Assembly: GCA_025084515.1 (NCBI GenBank)
Contig: JAJAGP010000014.1
Coordinates: forward strand, 1,492,551-1,556,550
DNA from: Ancistrus triradiatus
Lineage: Eukaryota; Chordata; Actinopteri; Siluriformes; Loricariidae
Length of the DNA: 64,000 bases
Direction of reading: 5' to 3'
The translations under genes were made by a program, and so were the position numbers. The notes beneath the pieces are model-generated. The model was not told the DNA's origin and did not search any database. It worked only from the letters and a program-made list of their open reading frames with translations. This document shows, one piece after another, positions 45,851 to 57,270 of the stretch; within the stretch, counting starts at the first letter, position 1, and every line of letters starts with the position of its first letter.

Positions 45851-46566
45851 AATTTCCCTGCAGAGAAGATGTTAACTAGTTCTTATACTTTTGCTCCTCC
45901 TTAAGAGACCAGACACGCCTTTTCTGCCACCGTGTCTTTTAGTTTCGCTCAATTCAACGTTTTCTTGCGAAGGTTTTATGCACGACTCGGTTACTCAAGG
46001 ACAGCTTGCATGGCTTGGCATTAGTTGCATTAGGAGCTCTCATCCTCTATGATAAACACACCACCCGAGAGGGCAGCATGATCTAAAATTCTCGTGATAA
46101 GGACACGTTTGGACAGATCTGCCCGCCTGTAGATGGGTTTCTTTGCCAGGGGTTGCTCAGAGTGCATCGGTTTGTTTCCCTTACAGACAGCTCTTAATGC
46201 CTTAATGCCCCACTCAGGATGGTAGATGATGATTAAAACAAATAGATGCTGACAAGCTGCCTCTGGTCTCTGTCTGCCATTCTCTACAAAGCATCAGGGA
46301 CTATCCCATGCATAGAACGTAGAAACAGAGGAAGCGATAACTTTTATTGTTTGGAAAAATTGAGACACAGTCCTCTCTAATTCCTTCTATTATCTCCATT
46401 TGTCAGGGGTAATCAAATTGAAGTGCTCAACCTTGACATTTTACTTTTTACTCGGAAAGTGCTGCAGAGATGTCTGCTGATTTGATGCAGCTTACTTTAA
46501 ACCCATGGATTTGTCTGGGTTGTCTGTTTTTTTGGTCAATTTAATAGTAAGTTTGTAAGTGATATA
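45851..46566. other. Unannotated intergenic sequence
   Basis: No feature recognised up to the TA target of the next transposon (46565-46566). Confidence 0.4.
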
Positions 46567-47131
46567 CAGTGGGACAAAACATATTTAGTCAGCCACTGAT
46601 TGTGCCAGTTCTCCTACTTTCCTTACAATTGCTCCCACAGTTGATTTATCTGTTAAACCAACCTGCTTGCCTATTGTAGATTCACTCTTCCCAGCCTGGT
46701 GCAGGTCTACAATTTTCTTCCTGGTGTCCTTCGACAGCTCTTTGGTCTTGGCCATGGTTGAGTTTGGAGTCTGACTGTTTGAGGCTGTGGACAGGTGTCT
46801 TTTATACAGATAACGAGGTCAAACAGGTGCCATTAATACAGGTAACGAGTGGAGGACAGAAGAGCTTCTTAAAGAAGTTGTTACAGGTCTGTGAGAGCCA
46901 GAAATCTTGCTTGTTTGTGGGTGACCAAATACTTATTTTCCACCATGATAGACAATTAAATTCTTTAAAAATCCTACAATTTGATTTCCTGAATTTTTTT
47001 TCTCATTTTGTCTCTCATAGTTGAAGTGAAGCTATGATGAAAATTACAGACCTCTCTCATCTTTCTAAGGAGGAGAACTTGCAGAATCAGTAGCTGACTA
47101 AATACTGACTAAATACTTTTTTGCCCCAATA
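46567..47131 (-). mobile_element. Tc1-like MITE, family C, copy 2 (internally deleted)
   Basis: Left end CAGTGGGACAAAACATATTT then AGTCAGCCACTG; right end AAATACTTTTTTGCCCCAAT followed by TA at 47132-47133. TA also precedes the left end, so both termini and the target duplication survive at 565 bp. The right half keeps the 5' UTR (TGAAGCTATGATGAAAATTA, CTTTCTAAGGAGGAGAACTT). The transposase is cut down to its first ~45 codons. Confidence 0.92.
46617..46755 (-). pseudogene. Tc1-like transposase, first ~45 codons only
   Basis: Minus strand from ATG at 46755: MAKTKELSKDTRKKIVDLHQ, then the KSESTIGKQVG helix-turn-helix, ending KSTVGAIVRK before the sequence jumps to the element's far terminus near 46617. 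A 3-base insertion adds a residue before DKSTVG compared with the copy at 40844. Only the first DNA-binding helix-turn-helix remains; it has no catalytic residues. Confidence 0.85.
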
Positions 47132-47133
47132 TA

Positions 47134-48453
47134 TTGATTTTAAACTTTCCCCTTGAATTTGCATCACTGACCAAGAGCAGACTGCTTTGCTGAGCTCACT
47201 TGTGATGGTAACGACTTATTGTGGATATGAAGCAACTTGGAATAATATGGAACATGGAGCTCAGTTGGTCTCGCTAACTGACCAACAAAACATCCAAAAC
47301 ACCCTATATGCTGGTCTTGGGGGTTTATGCTGTATCTTACCAGGGAAAACTGTCCCAACCCTTTTTTAAAAACAAATTTTATTGTAAATCTGACAACATA
47401 GCAGTGATCTGTCAATTCTGCCACAGTTTCTGTCCTGCATGCTTTGCAGTTTTCTTTTGTTTTATCGCCTTAGTATGAAAAAAACTCTTTTTAGCACAGA
47501 AAAATGCCAGTACAGATGGAAAATACGCCATGCTAACATGCCAGTCATGCTATGCTCTCTGGAAGATACGTGATGTGGAAGTGCCTGTTTTGTAAATTTC
47601 TGATTTGAGGCTTCTCCCAGACAAGCTGCGAATTCCATGGAGAATTTGCAAAGATCCGAAGCTCACAGGAGGATATTTGAATACTGGACAACTGACACAG
47701 TCAAATAAAATGGCATCCAGACAAAGCAAGCACATAAAACATCGACACTTATCATTGTATCGTAACTGTCTGGCACTGGAAAGCACCTGGCATCTTAAAC
47801 TGTTAACATCAGGAAAGGTTAGTATTACAGTTTCCTTCTAGGTCAGTACTCAGATTCCCCATTTCTTAAATCCCCAGATCTGTGCTTTATCATTCCATTG
47901 TCTCCTCTGTAGGATTTCCTTCTTCTCCTTGCACATATATCATTGGAATCCCACCATATGCCCGTGTCAGGAACATAAGAGAGAAGAGAGGAAGCACAGC
48001 TCTGAAGTAGCTGAGATGTCAGCCTGTTTCTTTCAAACCGGATTAAAGACCTGTTGGCTTTATTCATTCAGTTAGCCTCTGGCTGGATCGTTTTCCTGCT
48101 CGGGCAAGATGCCACGGCCTGAAACCCACAGCTTTGCCAAGGCCTGCTCAAACACGTCACTCAACTGGAGGTCTCTGACAATGTGGTTTCTTTTACTCTG
48201 AGTACAAGTAATTTGGCTTATTAAGGAATTATCATGTTTGTTAGGCTAATAGTAGCAGCCAAATGACTAGGAATAGACCTTGTTAACGAGCCCAGCAAAA
48301 ATGATTTTCGGCTGAACTCCTGGAGTTACTGATTCACACCCTTACGCATCATGCATTTTTCAACTACAGACTCAAATGAGAGAAATGTGGAAAGTCCTGG
48401 GTTGATGACAGACAGAGCTGTAATTCAGGCATGAGATATGACAGAGGACTCAC
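47134..48453. other. Unannotated intergenic sequence
   Basis: No supported feature. It would be intron on the minus strand if the 48.5-kb exon is real. Confidence 0.4.
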
Positions 48454-48610
48454 CGGATGGTGATCGATCTCTCTCCTCGCTGGCACAGGTGATGGTGACC
48501 ACAGCTTCACCGGACGAGCCATGGCCAGCTTTGGAGACTTCCTTCGCTGTTCCAGCTGGTGGTCTAGCCTCGTCTTTACTGGTCCCAACCAGTCCTTCCA
48601 CAGTGGAACT
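48454..48610 (-). CDS. Weak candidate internal exon, unknown gene
   Basis: On the minus strand a 157-nt open stretch (phase 0 in, phase 1 out) lies between ATGTTATCCATTGTAG (AG at 48612-48611) and a consensus donor CATCCG|GTGAGT (GTGAGT is 48453-48448). It reads SSTVEGLVGTSKDEARPPAG and continues with GHGSSGEAVVTITCASEERD. The peptide is Ser/Glu/Lys-rich with no known motif. The donor is perfect; the acceptor has a weak pyrimidine tract. Two other frames are also open here, including a plus-strand frame beginning MTEDSPDGDRSLSSL with its own possible donor CACAG|GTGATG, so strand and frame are not settled. It could be chance. No partner exon was found. Confidence 0.28.
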
Positions 48611-49239
48611 CTACAATGGATAACATGCATACACATGAGCAACACAAGTCACATGACTCAGGACCGGGTGTTAATAATATCAGTAATATAGGGTTACAAT
48701 CATTTTGTAGTACAGGTCTGCTCCGATGAGAAGTCAAAAATGCATAAAAACAACAATTCAAAGCATGCAGTTCAACAAAAATATTGGTTCCACCCAGTGG
48801 CACCCGGTGTCACTTCCGTTATGAAGGGTGCGCTTACAGGGACTCGTCTCACAGTTTCTAAAACTTTCTGACTAGAACATCACATTTCTAGAGGATGCCA
48901 CAAAAAGTGCAGACCAAAACCCTAAACCTTTAACCTTGATGGAAGAACCAGTATGGAACCCAAAGAAACTGGGACAGGACAAAACAAGACGGCCTTGATC
49001 TTAGGCGAAAGGAAATCTTGCAAGCTGTAGGATGAGTGAGATTCCGTACCACTCTGGCAACCACAAGGGGTCCGTACTACACAATCCCGAAGTGCAATCT
49101 TGCTCTAGTTCTATCCCAGTACCGGTGCTTCACTGTCTGTGTTCACCCTCTCAGCGGAGTACCCCTCCTACGAGTAGTGTCAGTAGTAGCTTGCACCTGA
49201 TGGGGGCACCCACACGGCATGATTGACAGACCACTATCA
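48611..49239. other. Unannotated intergenic sequence
   Basis: A 64-codon plus-strand opening at 49032-49226 is Ser/Pro-rich and without domain or splice support; not called. Confidence 0.35.
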
Positions 49240-49340
49240 CTAAGGCTGTGTCCCAAACCACATTCTAAATGGTATATAAGGCACTAACACGTATTTGGGC
49301 GTACTATTTAGGTTAAAAGTAGAATATTGTGCACAGGCAA
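49240..49340 (+). mobile_element. Possible MITE end, TGTGTCCCAAACC type
   Basis: AAGGCTGTGTCCCAAACCAC followed by ATTCTAAATGGTATATAAGG and a GCGTACTATTTAGG block. A GTGTCCCAAACCGCA-type start with TACTA words is recalled from several fish MITEs. One end only. Confidence 0.4.
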
Positions 49341-51594
49341 TGTCTCTTCAGACAGCTCCATGCCCGTATCCTTTAATGTCTGACCCCAGTGCTGCCCCTG
49401 GTGATCCAAGGATTGACTCCACATTATTAAAATCTGAGACACCTTTTTGTCTCCAACATCATGTTTAGCAGATGTCCCAGCTTTGATTGCCAGCGAGAGG
49501 AGGAAGAGAAAAAACGTGAAATGGAATCCAGCACTTGATATGAGAGCTATATTCTTTGACAGACATGACAGGGCCTTAACTTATGACAGCTGGCTTTTGG
49601 ATGCTGTTACAGCCTTCTGAGGAGAGAAGGAGAAGAGATAGCTAGATAAAGACAGAGAGAGAGAGAGAGAAGAGAGAGAGAGCCTTCAGACACAGTGTAG
49701 CAGTCAGTGATGAAAAGCACATGGGATGACCATGAAAGAAACAGGCAAAGATGAGAAAATAATGGGAGGTACTGTCAGGGAGAAACAGGGAGCTGAGGAG
49801 TGGGGGAGTGACTTAAAAGTAGCCGTGATGGCTCCGCCAGTGACGAGTGGCAGGAAGATAGGCAGCGCTGTGCTGTGCGATCTTGCGACAAAAGAAGAGC
49901 CTTGGGCTGATGAAATAAACATGACTTCCTGTGGGATGGAGAGACCAGAAGTGAAACTCCGCCGCCTTTCTCTACAAACGCTTTCTGATGCGCAGGTGCC
50001 TAAAAATAAACACGCACCATCCCTAATTACTTCTCTTGAGGTGCAAGGCATTTCGAGCAGGCCTTGTTAGCAAATCGAGAAGGACAGGATGGGTAGATAG
50101 CAAATCCTGAGCGTTTTTTCCATGTCCGAGTTGCTCAGGGACGTTATTAACGAATGCCCACATACATGACCACATGCAGTAGTTTCCACACGGATTAAGC
50201 TCAGCAAGTCACTTAACCGAATCTCTACCCGATGTGGCTGTACAGTTCCTCTCAGACGCTTCTGCATTTCGAAATGTGATATTCCTAAGGCTTGTGTGGT
50301 CAGGCTGTTGGTGCGGAGCTGCTTTTGTTGAACGCCTTGTAGCTGGACGGGATTGGAAGCTACATAAGCTTCTGTAAGACATTTGCATCTGTCTTATCAC
50401 AAAACCATACTTTCATAATGCACAACTGTGGTTTATATATACACACAGTATACACGCACGGAGAATCCGCCCTAGACGTGAATTGTGAGTCAACGGGATT
50501 TCCCTCGAGATAGTACTGTCAACTTAAAATCCACTTAAAAACACTTCACCTCTCTCCAATTCGCAATACATCAACTTCTCTTTTGTGCAAAATACCTCTT
50601 TCACATTCGTTCCAAATATAACCTCACACTTGTAGCAAAACGCGCCTAACCTTGACCACCAATCAAAAAGTAACCTTGTACTGAAAACTAGAATCTTCCT
50701 CTCGCCTTAGGAGAGCGGGTTTGAACAGGGAATTCTTTATCAGAGAGTAGAACTGCGCCAGCTTTCCGGTGTGGGAGAGCTTCGCTCGGCGACCTCTACC
50801 CTGCTGCGAGTTATCGCATCATTTCCACGCTCCTCACACAACCTCCACACGACGCCGTGGGCAAACCTGCGAGTCCGTCACAACGCAGGGATCGAGTCCT
50901 CCATATAAATATCTGCGGCTAAACGCGCTTCAAGGGAATCCACCTATAAACACGCTTCAGCAGCAGCGCAAGCTAGCCTGGAGGTCGGAGGCCCACTTCC
51001 AGGCAGTCCGCTGAGTGAGGCTGGATTTGAGCAGCCCCAGCGCCTCTCCCGCAGCAGCTCCGTGACTCAGAAAAGATGATACGTTTTTCAGGGAACTGAG
51101 CTGTCAGTGACTCACTAGACAGGAGGTTGTGATAAGAGAGACGAGATAAATGTGTTACCTAATAGGATATGAAGTCTTTATTCTCTTTTCAGAGAACTAA
51201 TTCCGCTGCGCCGACAGCAGCTACGTAGAGCCGGGGTGCGAGAGCGCACAGCATGTCGGGTTTGGACGGAAAAACTGGATCGGAAGTTAAAACGAGGGGA
51301 AATGTAAAACTGTCAAAGTTGCCGACTTAAAATACCTCTGTAGGGTCTGAGTGGCATACTGAGAAAGTTATACAGGGTTTGTTCTTCCATACTGGAAGAA
51401 TTTCATGGGGTTTTTTTCATTATAAGGAAATGATGAAGCCATTTCAACACCGAGAAAACATTTAGAAGCAAAAATAAGACCGGTCTAGTTTTGCAACTAT
51501 GCAATCCGCATGTTCTTGTTTTTGGAAGATCATGGTTCCAAAATTTAACATCTCAACTGTTCAGACGTAGCCGTAGTGAGGAAGCAGCAGAGGT
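49341..51594. other. Unannotated; GA tract
   Basis: GA repeat at 49648-49681. The pair of openings at 49704-50070 (one per strand, ~115 codons) has no recognised domain. No transposon ends were seen. Confidence 0.4.
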
Positions 51595-51800
51595 GGTAAG
51601 TGACGACGTACAAGTACTTCCTTACTGTACTTAAGTATTTGATAGGTGTCTGTGCTTTACTTGATTACTTCTACAACCTAGTACTTTTACTTTCTGCACT
51701 TCAAAAGAAAAATCTCTACTTTTTACTCCCTGCATTTTCAAAACAGGCTCGTTACTTTAGCTATTTATTTTCTTTTTTATTTAGGCAATTCTACTCAGGG
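51595..51800 (+). repeat. Fish interspersed repeat, ACAAGTACTT type
   Basis: GTACAAGTACTTCCTTACTG, TACTTAAGTATTTGATAGGT, CTGTGCTTTACTTGATTACT, ACTTTTTACTCCCTGC and AAAACAGGCTCGTTACTTTA. This series of AGTACTT/TACTTAAGTA/TTTACTC words, ending AAAACAGGCTCGTTACTTT, is recalled as a widespread teleost DNA-transposon-derived repeat. Confidence 0.65.
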
Positions 51801-52119
51801 ACCTAATGAAGCACCAATATGAATCCTAGGTTTATACTTGACTATACTGCATTAGATTTTAACTTGGCGCTCACCACGCTTCACGATTTTTTTAGGTGCT
51901 CTTGCAAAGCAGGTACGCTTCCACAGACATTTTGAGAATACCGCAACAACGGAAGCGCCAAATACACCCAAGCTTTCCGCCAGCAAACCAACTAATACAG
52001 GACAAGAACTGCACCAAAAATGCAATTTGGAAATCCATTCAATATGAAAGACTCATCAGTTCTCACAGTTAAAAGCTGATGGGTACTAAATAACCCTAAA
52101 CAGGAGCCCATCGACCCAC
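51801..52119. other. Unannotated intergenic sequence
   Basis: No feature recognised. Confidence 0.4.
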
Positions 52120-52400
52120 AACCCAAGCTCCAGAGACTAATTAGCCACAAACACAAGCCACATCCGTGCTCTCTCTAATGAGAGGAGAGTAGCCTGGCTT
52201 GGGTCATGCGCCTACCACCTATCATAGCCCTGCTCTCTCCCCTGCCGCCTCCTCTGACACCCTCTTTCATCATTGAGGCCTGCATCGATACCTCCTCGCG
52301 CACCTCGGCCGATACACGCCCGCTAATTAAACTCACGAGAGGCAGCAGGGGCTGCGCATACATTACAGGCCATTAGCACGCGACAGAGCTCGGAAAAGGC
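52120..52400. promoter_or_regulatory. Possible conserved non-coding element with homeobox cores
   Basis: GAGACTAATTAGCCAC near 52134, CGCTAATTAAACTC near 52320 and GGCCATTAGCACG near 52368, in GC-balanced unique-looking sequence without repeats. Inference only. Confidence 0.27.
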
Positions 52401-52744
52401 CGAGCCAGGGGGGCCAGAGGAAATGCATTTTACAAGGTCAACACCAGGGATGGGCAGCAAGGATGATCAGCGAGAACAAGACGAAGGTCAAGAGGGAAAC
52501 TCTTACAAGGTGTAGGGCACTAAGATCAAACTTCCCAAATCGATACAGGTGATGCCCAGCCCTCCAGAAACATTGGGAAGTTCTGTCTTGTCTTCTGCCT
52601 AATGGGCATGACAGAGGCCCATTCATTGCAGATCACTGCAGTGGTGGATTAATTGCCTTTGCACCACCTGAGTACCTATTATTATGCTCACCGAACAAAA
52701 ATTCAGTCACCTGTGACTGAAACATACCCAACAGTTTCTTTTTT

Positions 52745-53045
52745 CACCCACAACTCTGACGACAATTTCCTGTACCCTGGGATTTTTGCACTGCATCAAT
52801 ACACCTCCAAATTCGGCTACTTCTTTCACACTATAGCCTTTGGCAAGCCCAAATGCAATCCCTGCTTTTTGCCGATCATCTGCTTTGCAACGCATTTTCA
52901 AACCTGAAACGAGACATTCACTGCACTGTACCACCTCTTCTGATTCCCTGACTCCCGTTGCAAACCCCCCAGGTATTTATAGCCCGATCATCCTCGTGCA
53001 GTGCCACCTGCAAGAGTCTGAAGTTACTACCTCCTACAACACACA
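52745..53045 (-). repeat. Unidentified repeat R3, copy 2, with coding remnant
   Basis: Reverse complement matches 27288-27545. On the minus strand a 75-codon opening (52707-52934) includes MVQCSECLVSGLKMRCKADD, then RQKAGIAFGLAKGYSVKEVA and EFGGVL, with a helix-turn-helix-like SVKEVAEF. Just upstream, NFRLLQVALHEDDRAIN corresponds to NLRLLQMALHEDDRTIN in the first copy. This copy is less decayed than the other. Family unknown; an old DNA-transposon or retroelement gene is the likeliest source. Confidence 0.6.
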
Positions 53046-54261
53046 ATGTGATTGATTTTTGTATATTATTATCATTTTTATCATTAGGAAAACCTGAAAG
53101 TGACACCTGTAGAGGAACTGCTCCAGATGAAGCCTGATCCTCAGGGTCCATCATCCACACAGTCGAACTACAGATCTTTCTAGGATCAGACAGTGTCTAA
53201 TGAGATTCGTGAGACTTTTATGACCAGCAAAGCATGAGACTTGAGAATAGCTGCTGGTTCCTGTGACCCCCAAAGAGGAGGATTTAACCTTCCAGGCTTT
53301 ATAATAATACTATAATCTTAAAGGCAGTACAAAGTGATTTCCTAAGAACTATATATTGATTTACCATTTCTGGTTGGATGTTGGCTCACAGCAAACCACA
53401 GCTACAGCACAGATGGAGTTCTACATATCTCTGGACCGTGCAAGTTGATGAGAAAGGGAAGAGAGATGTGAAAGAGAAACCGTAGACTGACCAGCCGAGC
53501 GTACTGACACGTTCTGACGTCTCACTTCCACCTCGGCTGTGCTCAAGCACCCTTCACTTTTTCACCTCTACTCACTCGATCTCTCCACTTTTACCCTGGT
53601 TTTCCAATACACAGCCTCAGGAGCTGATCCGTCCTCCTTTTATCATCCACTAAAACACTCTGGACCAGTGACCAGAAGTCCCAGCACTGTTAAGCTGCCA
53701 GTATCAGGCCACTTAAGAAAGGCTTTTAACCCACATTTGCTTGGATTGTACGCCGTAAGGTTGCCAAATAATAAATATCGCATGTCTAACCAACAGTCCT
53801 TAAGGACTAGAGGACATTTTACACACTGTGCACTTGCATCAACTGCAATTTTTTTTTATAATGACAACATGCTGAGTACAGTCCCATACGGAATTTCTGT
53901 CACGTCTCCAAGCCGCCCCATGCCAGCGTCTGCAGCAGAGGAACAGCGACTCGAGCACGGCGAGTTCAGGACTGAGGTACAACCTATTGCTATTTCTGCT
54001 GCCCTGATTAATAAGAGACTGCTGACTTCAGGTTTCCCTGCAGCTCAGGAGAGAGAACTGAATCAGGGGACGTGACTGGGAACACAGAGCTATGACCTAT
54101 AGCACTCGAACATGCACTGCTGAGATAAGTACGGCTGGAGAACTGCTGGATAAAGAAAGTGGAAGGTAAGGTAATACGATGAATTCGACACATACATTAG
54201 TCTGACACCGAGGTCAACTTCCATTTGCATGCTTTTTTTAAAAATACATGGCTACACGATA
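53046..54261. other. Unannotated; long unexplained opening 53539-54075
   Basis: A plus-strand frame of 178 codons starting with GTG at 53539 has no domain, repeat or membrane pattern I recognise. It lacks a convincing ATG start, so I do not call it a gene. Confidence 0.35.
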
Positions 54262-54360
54262 ATTTAGCTTAACACCTGTATCACAGTGGGTAGAGCCGTC
54301 GCCTCGCGGCTCCAGGGACCCGGGTTCGAGTGTGGCCTGAAAGTGTGAGGATTGAAAGTT
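54262..54360 (+). mobile_element. tRNA-like SINE head
   Basis: ATCACAGTGGGTAGAGCCGT, CGCCTCGCGGCTCCAGGGAC and CCGGGTTCGAGTGTGGCCTG. The GGTTCGAGTGT is a near-canonical B box and TGGGTAGAGCCG an A-box-like start. The 3' half folds poorly as tRNA and there is no anticodon arm, so it is a SINE head, not a tRNA gene. Confidence 0.6.
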
Positions 54361-54899
54361 GAAAACTGACAAAGAAACTAGTTTGAGAAGTAAAAAAAAA
54401 AAATACAATGTACAATAGGGATACGTTCTGACAAATCCATCGTACACTGAATTGATCATAAACCAAGGAGTTATATATTAAACATGCTTAAAACACTTAA
54501 ACCTACAGTCGGATAAAATATTAACATAAAGCTTATCTTATACGAAAGTGTTGAATATCTCATGTAAATGATTGAACAACGTATCGAAAGTGAAATACAA
54601 AAATCTATAATTGTCACGACCACGGCTTTTTCTCACTACATTTCCCAGCACTCATCGCTTCCAGCACATCACACAATCCTGATTTCCTCATTTAGCACAG
54701 GAGAGTGCAGCAGAGTATCGTACTGCGTATTGAAATTCAAATATATTGTAAAAAATATATGAAAAACAACACAAGTCGGGCCATCATGAAACGAGGAGTC
54801 CCTGCACAGGCACGTTGAATAAAGAGAGCTGATGAACAAACAGTGACATGAGACAGCTGAAAACCATGAGCTGAAGACTGGGAGGTGTACGCCGAAAAA

Positions 54900-55210
54900 C
54901 TGGAAGCAGTAGAAAAGATAAACTGGGTAAATATAAGAAAATCTGTATCCATGTCGTATCTGTAGAAAGAAAGGGGTTTTATTTGAGTTTGGGAGACCTT
55001 GTGTGCTCTCAGTCTCAGTTCGTTGATTTCCTTTTTTAAAGCCACCATCTTGTTTGTCTCTGTTTGAATTACATCTATTGTTCGTGTGATTGGGTACAAA
55101 CTCTACCGATCCCATATTAGGGTTAATGGAGCACCGTGGGCCATTTAAGAGGGGTAACGCTACTCGTATTGTTGCTCCGCCGAGCTCTGGCTTCATCTGT
55201 CGTGACATTC
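54900..55210 (-). pseudogene. Possible THAP/DDE-type transposase fragment
   Basis: Two minus-strand frames overlap. One reads DVIQTETNKMVALKKEINEL, a heptad-like coiled coil, followed by RYDMDTDFLIFT. The order of coiled coil then a D..F.FYTGF-like block resembles the region after the zinc finger in THAP-type transposon proteins of fish. Motif likeness is weak, the zinc-binding C2CH domain and DDE core are not visible, and the frame is interrupted. It may be chance. Confidence 0.22.
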
Positions 55211-55670
55211 GGTTGCACAGCGCTTATGTCAACAAAACATGTCACTTGGCAAAAAGGCAGCTTTGACAGCAGATGCCTTTTAAAATAAGCCTTTCTAAAT
55301 GTTTATAAAGGTCACGTCTGTTGACAGGAGCTTACATTGTGTAGGTGTGACATCCACCCTTAAGTAATATGCTATCTTTAAGAGACTGCATTTTATTGCT
55401 TTGAAAAAAAAACCACACACATAAAATGACACGAGGGACGCCGTTTCCTCCTTGTCGAGCCTCCCCCTGTTTTAGAGTGCCGCGTCTCTTGAAGCTTTAC
55501 AGCGTGTAACCCTGGGGGAGCTGGAACAGGAAAAGGGTAAGTGCTATTGATTTGCACTTCCTACCTCACTGGGAAGTCACTGCAGGGTTAGTGGAGTGTG
55601 TAACCGTCTGCCTCTCAATACAGTCCTGACCTCAGCTGACCACTGACTCTCTGACACACTGCATGTACAG
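55211..55670. other. Unannotated intergenic sequence
   Basis: No feature recognised. Confidence 0.4.
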
Positions 55671-55706
55671 TGTGTGTGTGTGCATGTGTGTGTGTGTGTG
55701 TGTGTA
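55671..55706. repeat. (TG)n microsatellite, interrupted
   Basis: TG array with one CA interruption near 55683. Confidence 0.93.
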
Positions 55707-56689
55707 CAGGTGTCAGGGCAGCGAGCCAAGTAGGAAGCACCAAGGTTCGTGCTGAAGTGATAAAAGGAAGTAAAGGCCGTGTTTGCCTCTACAGTTAGAG
55801 CTTATCTTAAACACACACACAGATTCATGGAACATGTGCTCGGCCATATGTCATGTGAGAACTCGAATTCACTCCAAAGTGTTTGCTCGATTGTTTCACC
55901 AAACAGTTCCACGCAGTTCCTGTTTGCATAAATGGGTGCGGATCGCGATAAGCCGAAGACACACGCAGGCTGTTGAGGTTTTCGAATGGTACTTTCACAC
56001 CCAACGCCCAATCTGAACCACACAGCTCACCTTACAACAACAGATTTAAAGAAAATAGTCTGTCACACAGGTATGCGCCGTTTAACGGACGCCTTACGTT
56101 CTGTGAGACAGGTCGTTGGTCGAAAGGTAAGACAATGTAAATATAAAGGGTATCATCACAAGAAAACTGTGCAAACGATGCGAAAACGCATCAGGGATAG
56201 CGCTGAAAACACGAGTGGAAATCTACACTCAAAATATAAACGTGAACAATGGAACATATGTAACGGAAGCCTAAATAAACATATGAAAGGCTGCACACGA
56301 CCAAGAGAGAATGAGCTCACTTGAAGAAACACGAATTTCCACAACAGGCAATGCAGGATCACTTTTAAACACCTTTAAGCAAAGTGCAAACTTTTCCATG
56401 TAAGTGTCTTAATTAATATTCATTCAAATATATTCAATGAAAAATACGTAAACCAAACATCAAAGTATGACACACATATAAAATAAGTATGATAGTTAGA
56501 ATACAGGCGCTAGATCTTTTTTAAACTGACCCGCTGTTTATGTTTATGCCACAAAGAGTTTTTTAACACAAGAATTTCTTAGAATTGTTAAGACCTCCTT
56601 GCAATGTGATCAGATGGTGGATAATATCGTTACTGTTCGCTTAGTGAGTATAATACGTTCAAAATTTGGCCTGAATGTCAAGCGAGTCC
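55707..56689. other. Unannotated intergenic sequence
   Basis: The 112-codon plus-strand opening 55986-56324 is Lys/Arg-rich without a known domain. Not called. Confidence 0.35.
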
Positions 56690-56846
56690 ATTGCAGGACA
56701 GGGTAGGGGTCGCTGTTGCAGCAATCAAGGTCTGAAACAGTTGTGAGAGAGTAGAGCGAGTGTTTACAGATATAAAGGGCAAAAGACATAAGAACACTTA
56801 AATGTGAGGGTGATAATGTGGGTCTGTAAGACAGATTCGATTAATC

Positions 56847-56945
56847 TAAAGGTGGCACAGTGGCACATCTCCAGAGACCTTGGTTCGAGTCCAGGCCTGT
56901 GCAGAGTTTGCACGTTTGAGTTTTGACACAAAAACTGGACTGAAA
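56847..56945 (+). mobile_element. tRNA-like SINE or family F 5' piece, internally deleted
   Basis: AGGTGGCACAGTGG joins directly to CATCTCCAGAGACC, then TTGGTTCGAGTCCAGGCCTG (B-box-like GGTTCGAGTCC) and TGTGCAGAGTTTGCACGTTT. The last block is the familiar TGGAGTTTGCATGTT of fish repeats. An internal deletion has removed the region between the A box and B box. A short CTGTTGCAGCA block at about 56711 belongs to the CTGGTCAGGGTC family. Confidence 0.6.
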
Positions 56946-57059
56946 ATGAAGCATGTAGAAGTCGCCCATCCTTCTCTTCTCCCACATGGTGGTCCTCCTT
57001 GTGTCCGTAAATACCCCAAACTATCACCTAAACTCGTCTTCTCTATCTGCCATCGATTC

Positions 57060-57270
57060 TCCGAGCACAAAATCTAATCGCCGCTCCACTCAGAGTCTCG
57101 TTAGAAACCTTTCCACAGGGGCTCTTTGTAATGGCAATGTCGTTTCCAATAAAAGCTCTGAAAGGCGATGGCGGCACGCCACATAGCGCACGCCGCTCCG
57201 CTATTAGCCAGGCCACCACTGGGGTAATTGAGATATTATGCAAAACAATCACAACAAGCCCATCCACATA
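57060..57270. promoter_or_regulatory. Possible conserved non-coding element
   Basis: TTTGTAATGGCAATGTCG, GGTAATTGAGATATTATGCA (about 57223-57242) and CCGCTATTAGCCAGGCC, in unique-looking GC-balanced sequence. Inference only. Confidence 0.25.

Noticed and set aside
49704..50070. Mirror-image ~115-codon openings on both strands
   Set aside because: Symmetric opening suggests stop-poor composition. A CAG|GTGCCT at 49999 is a weak donor and no acceptor fits.
54303..54340. Possible tRNA gene from CGGGTTCGAGTGTGG
   Set aside because: Only A- and B-box-like words are present. No cloverleaf or anticodon stem can be drawn, so it is a SINE head.
54669..55208. 179-codon minus-strand open frame as a gene
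   Set aside because: A second overlapping frame carries the more protein-like coiled coil, no start context or splice sites support it, and the C-terminal half is aromatic AT-rich noise.
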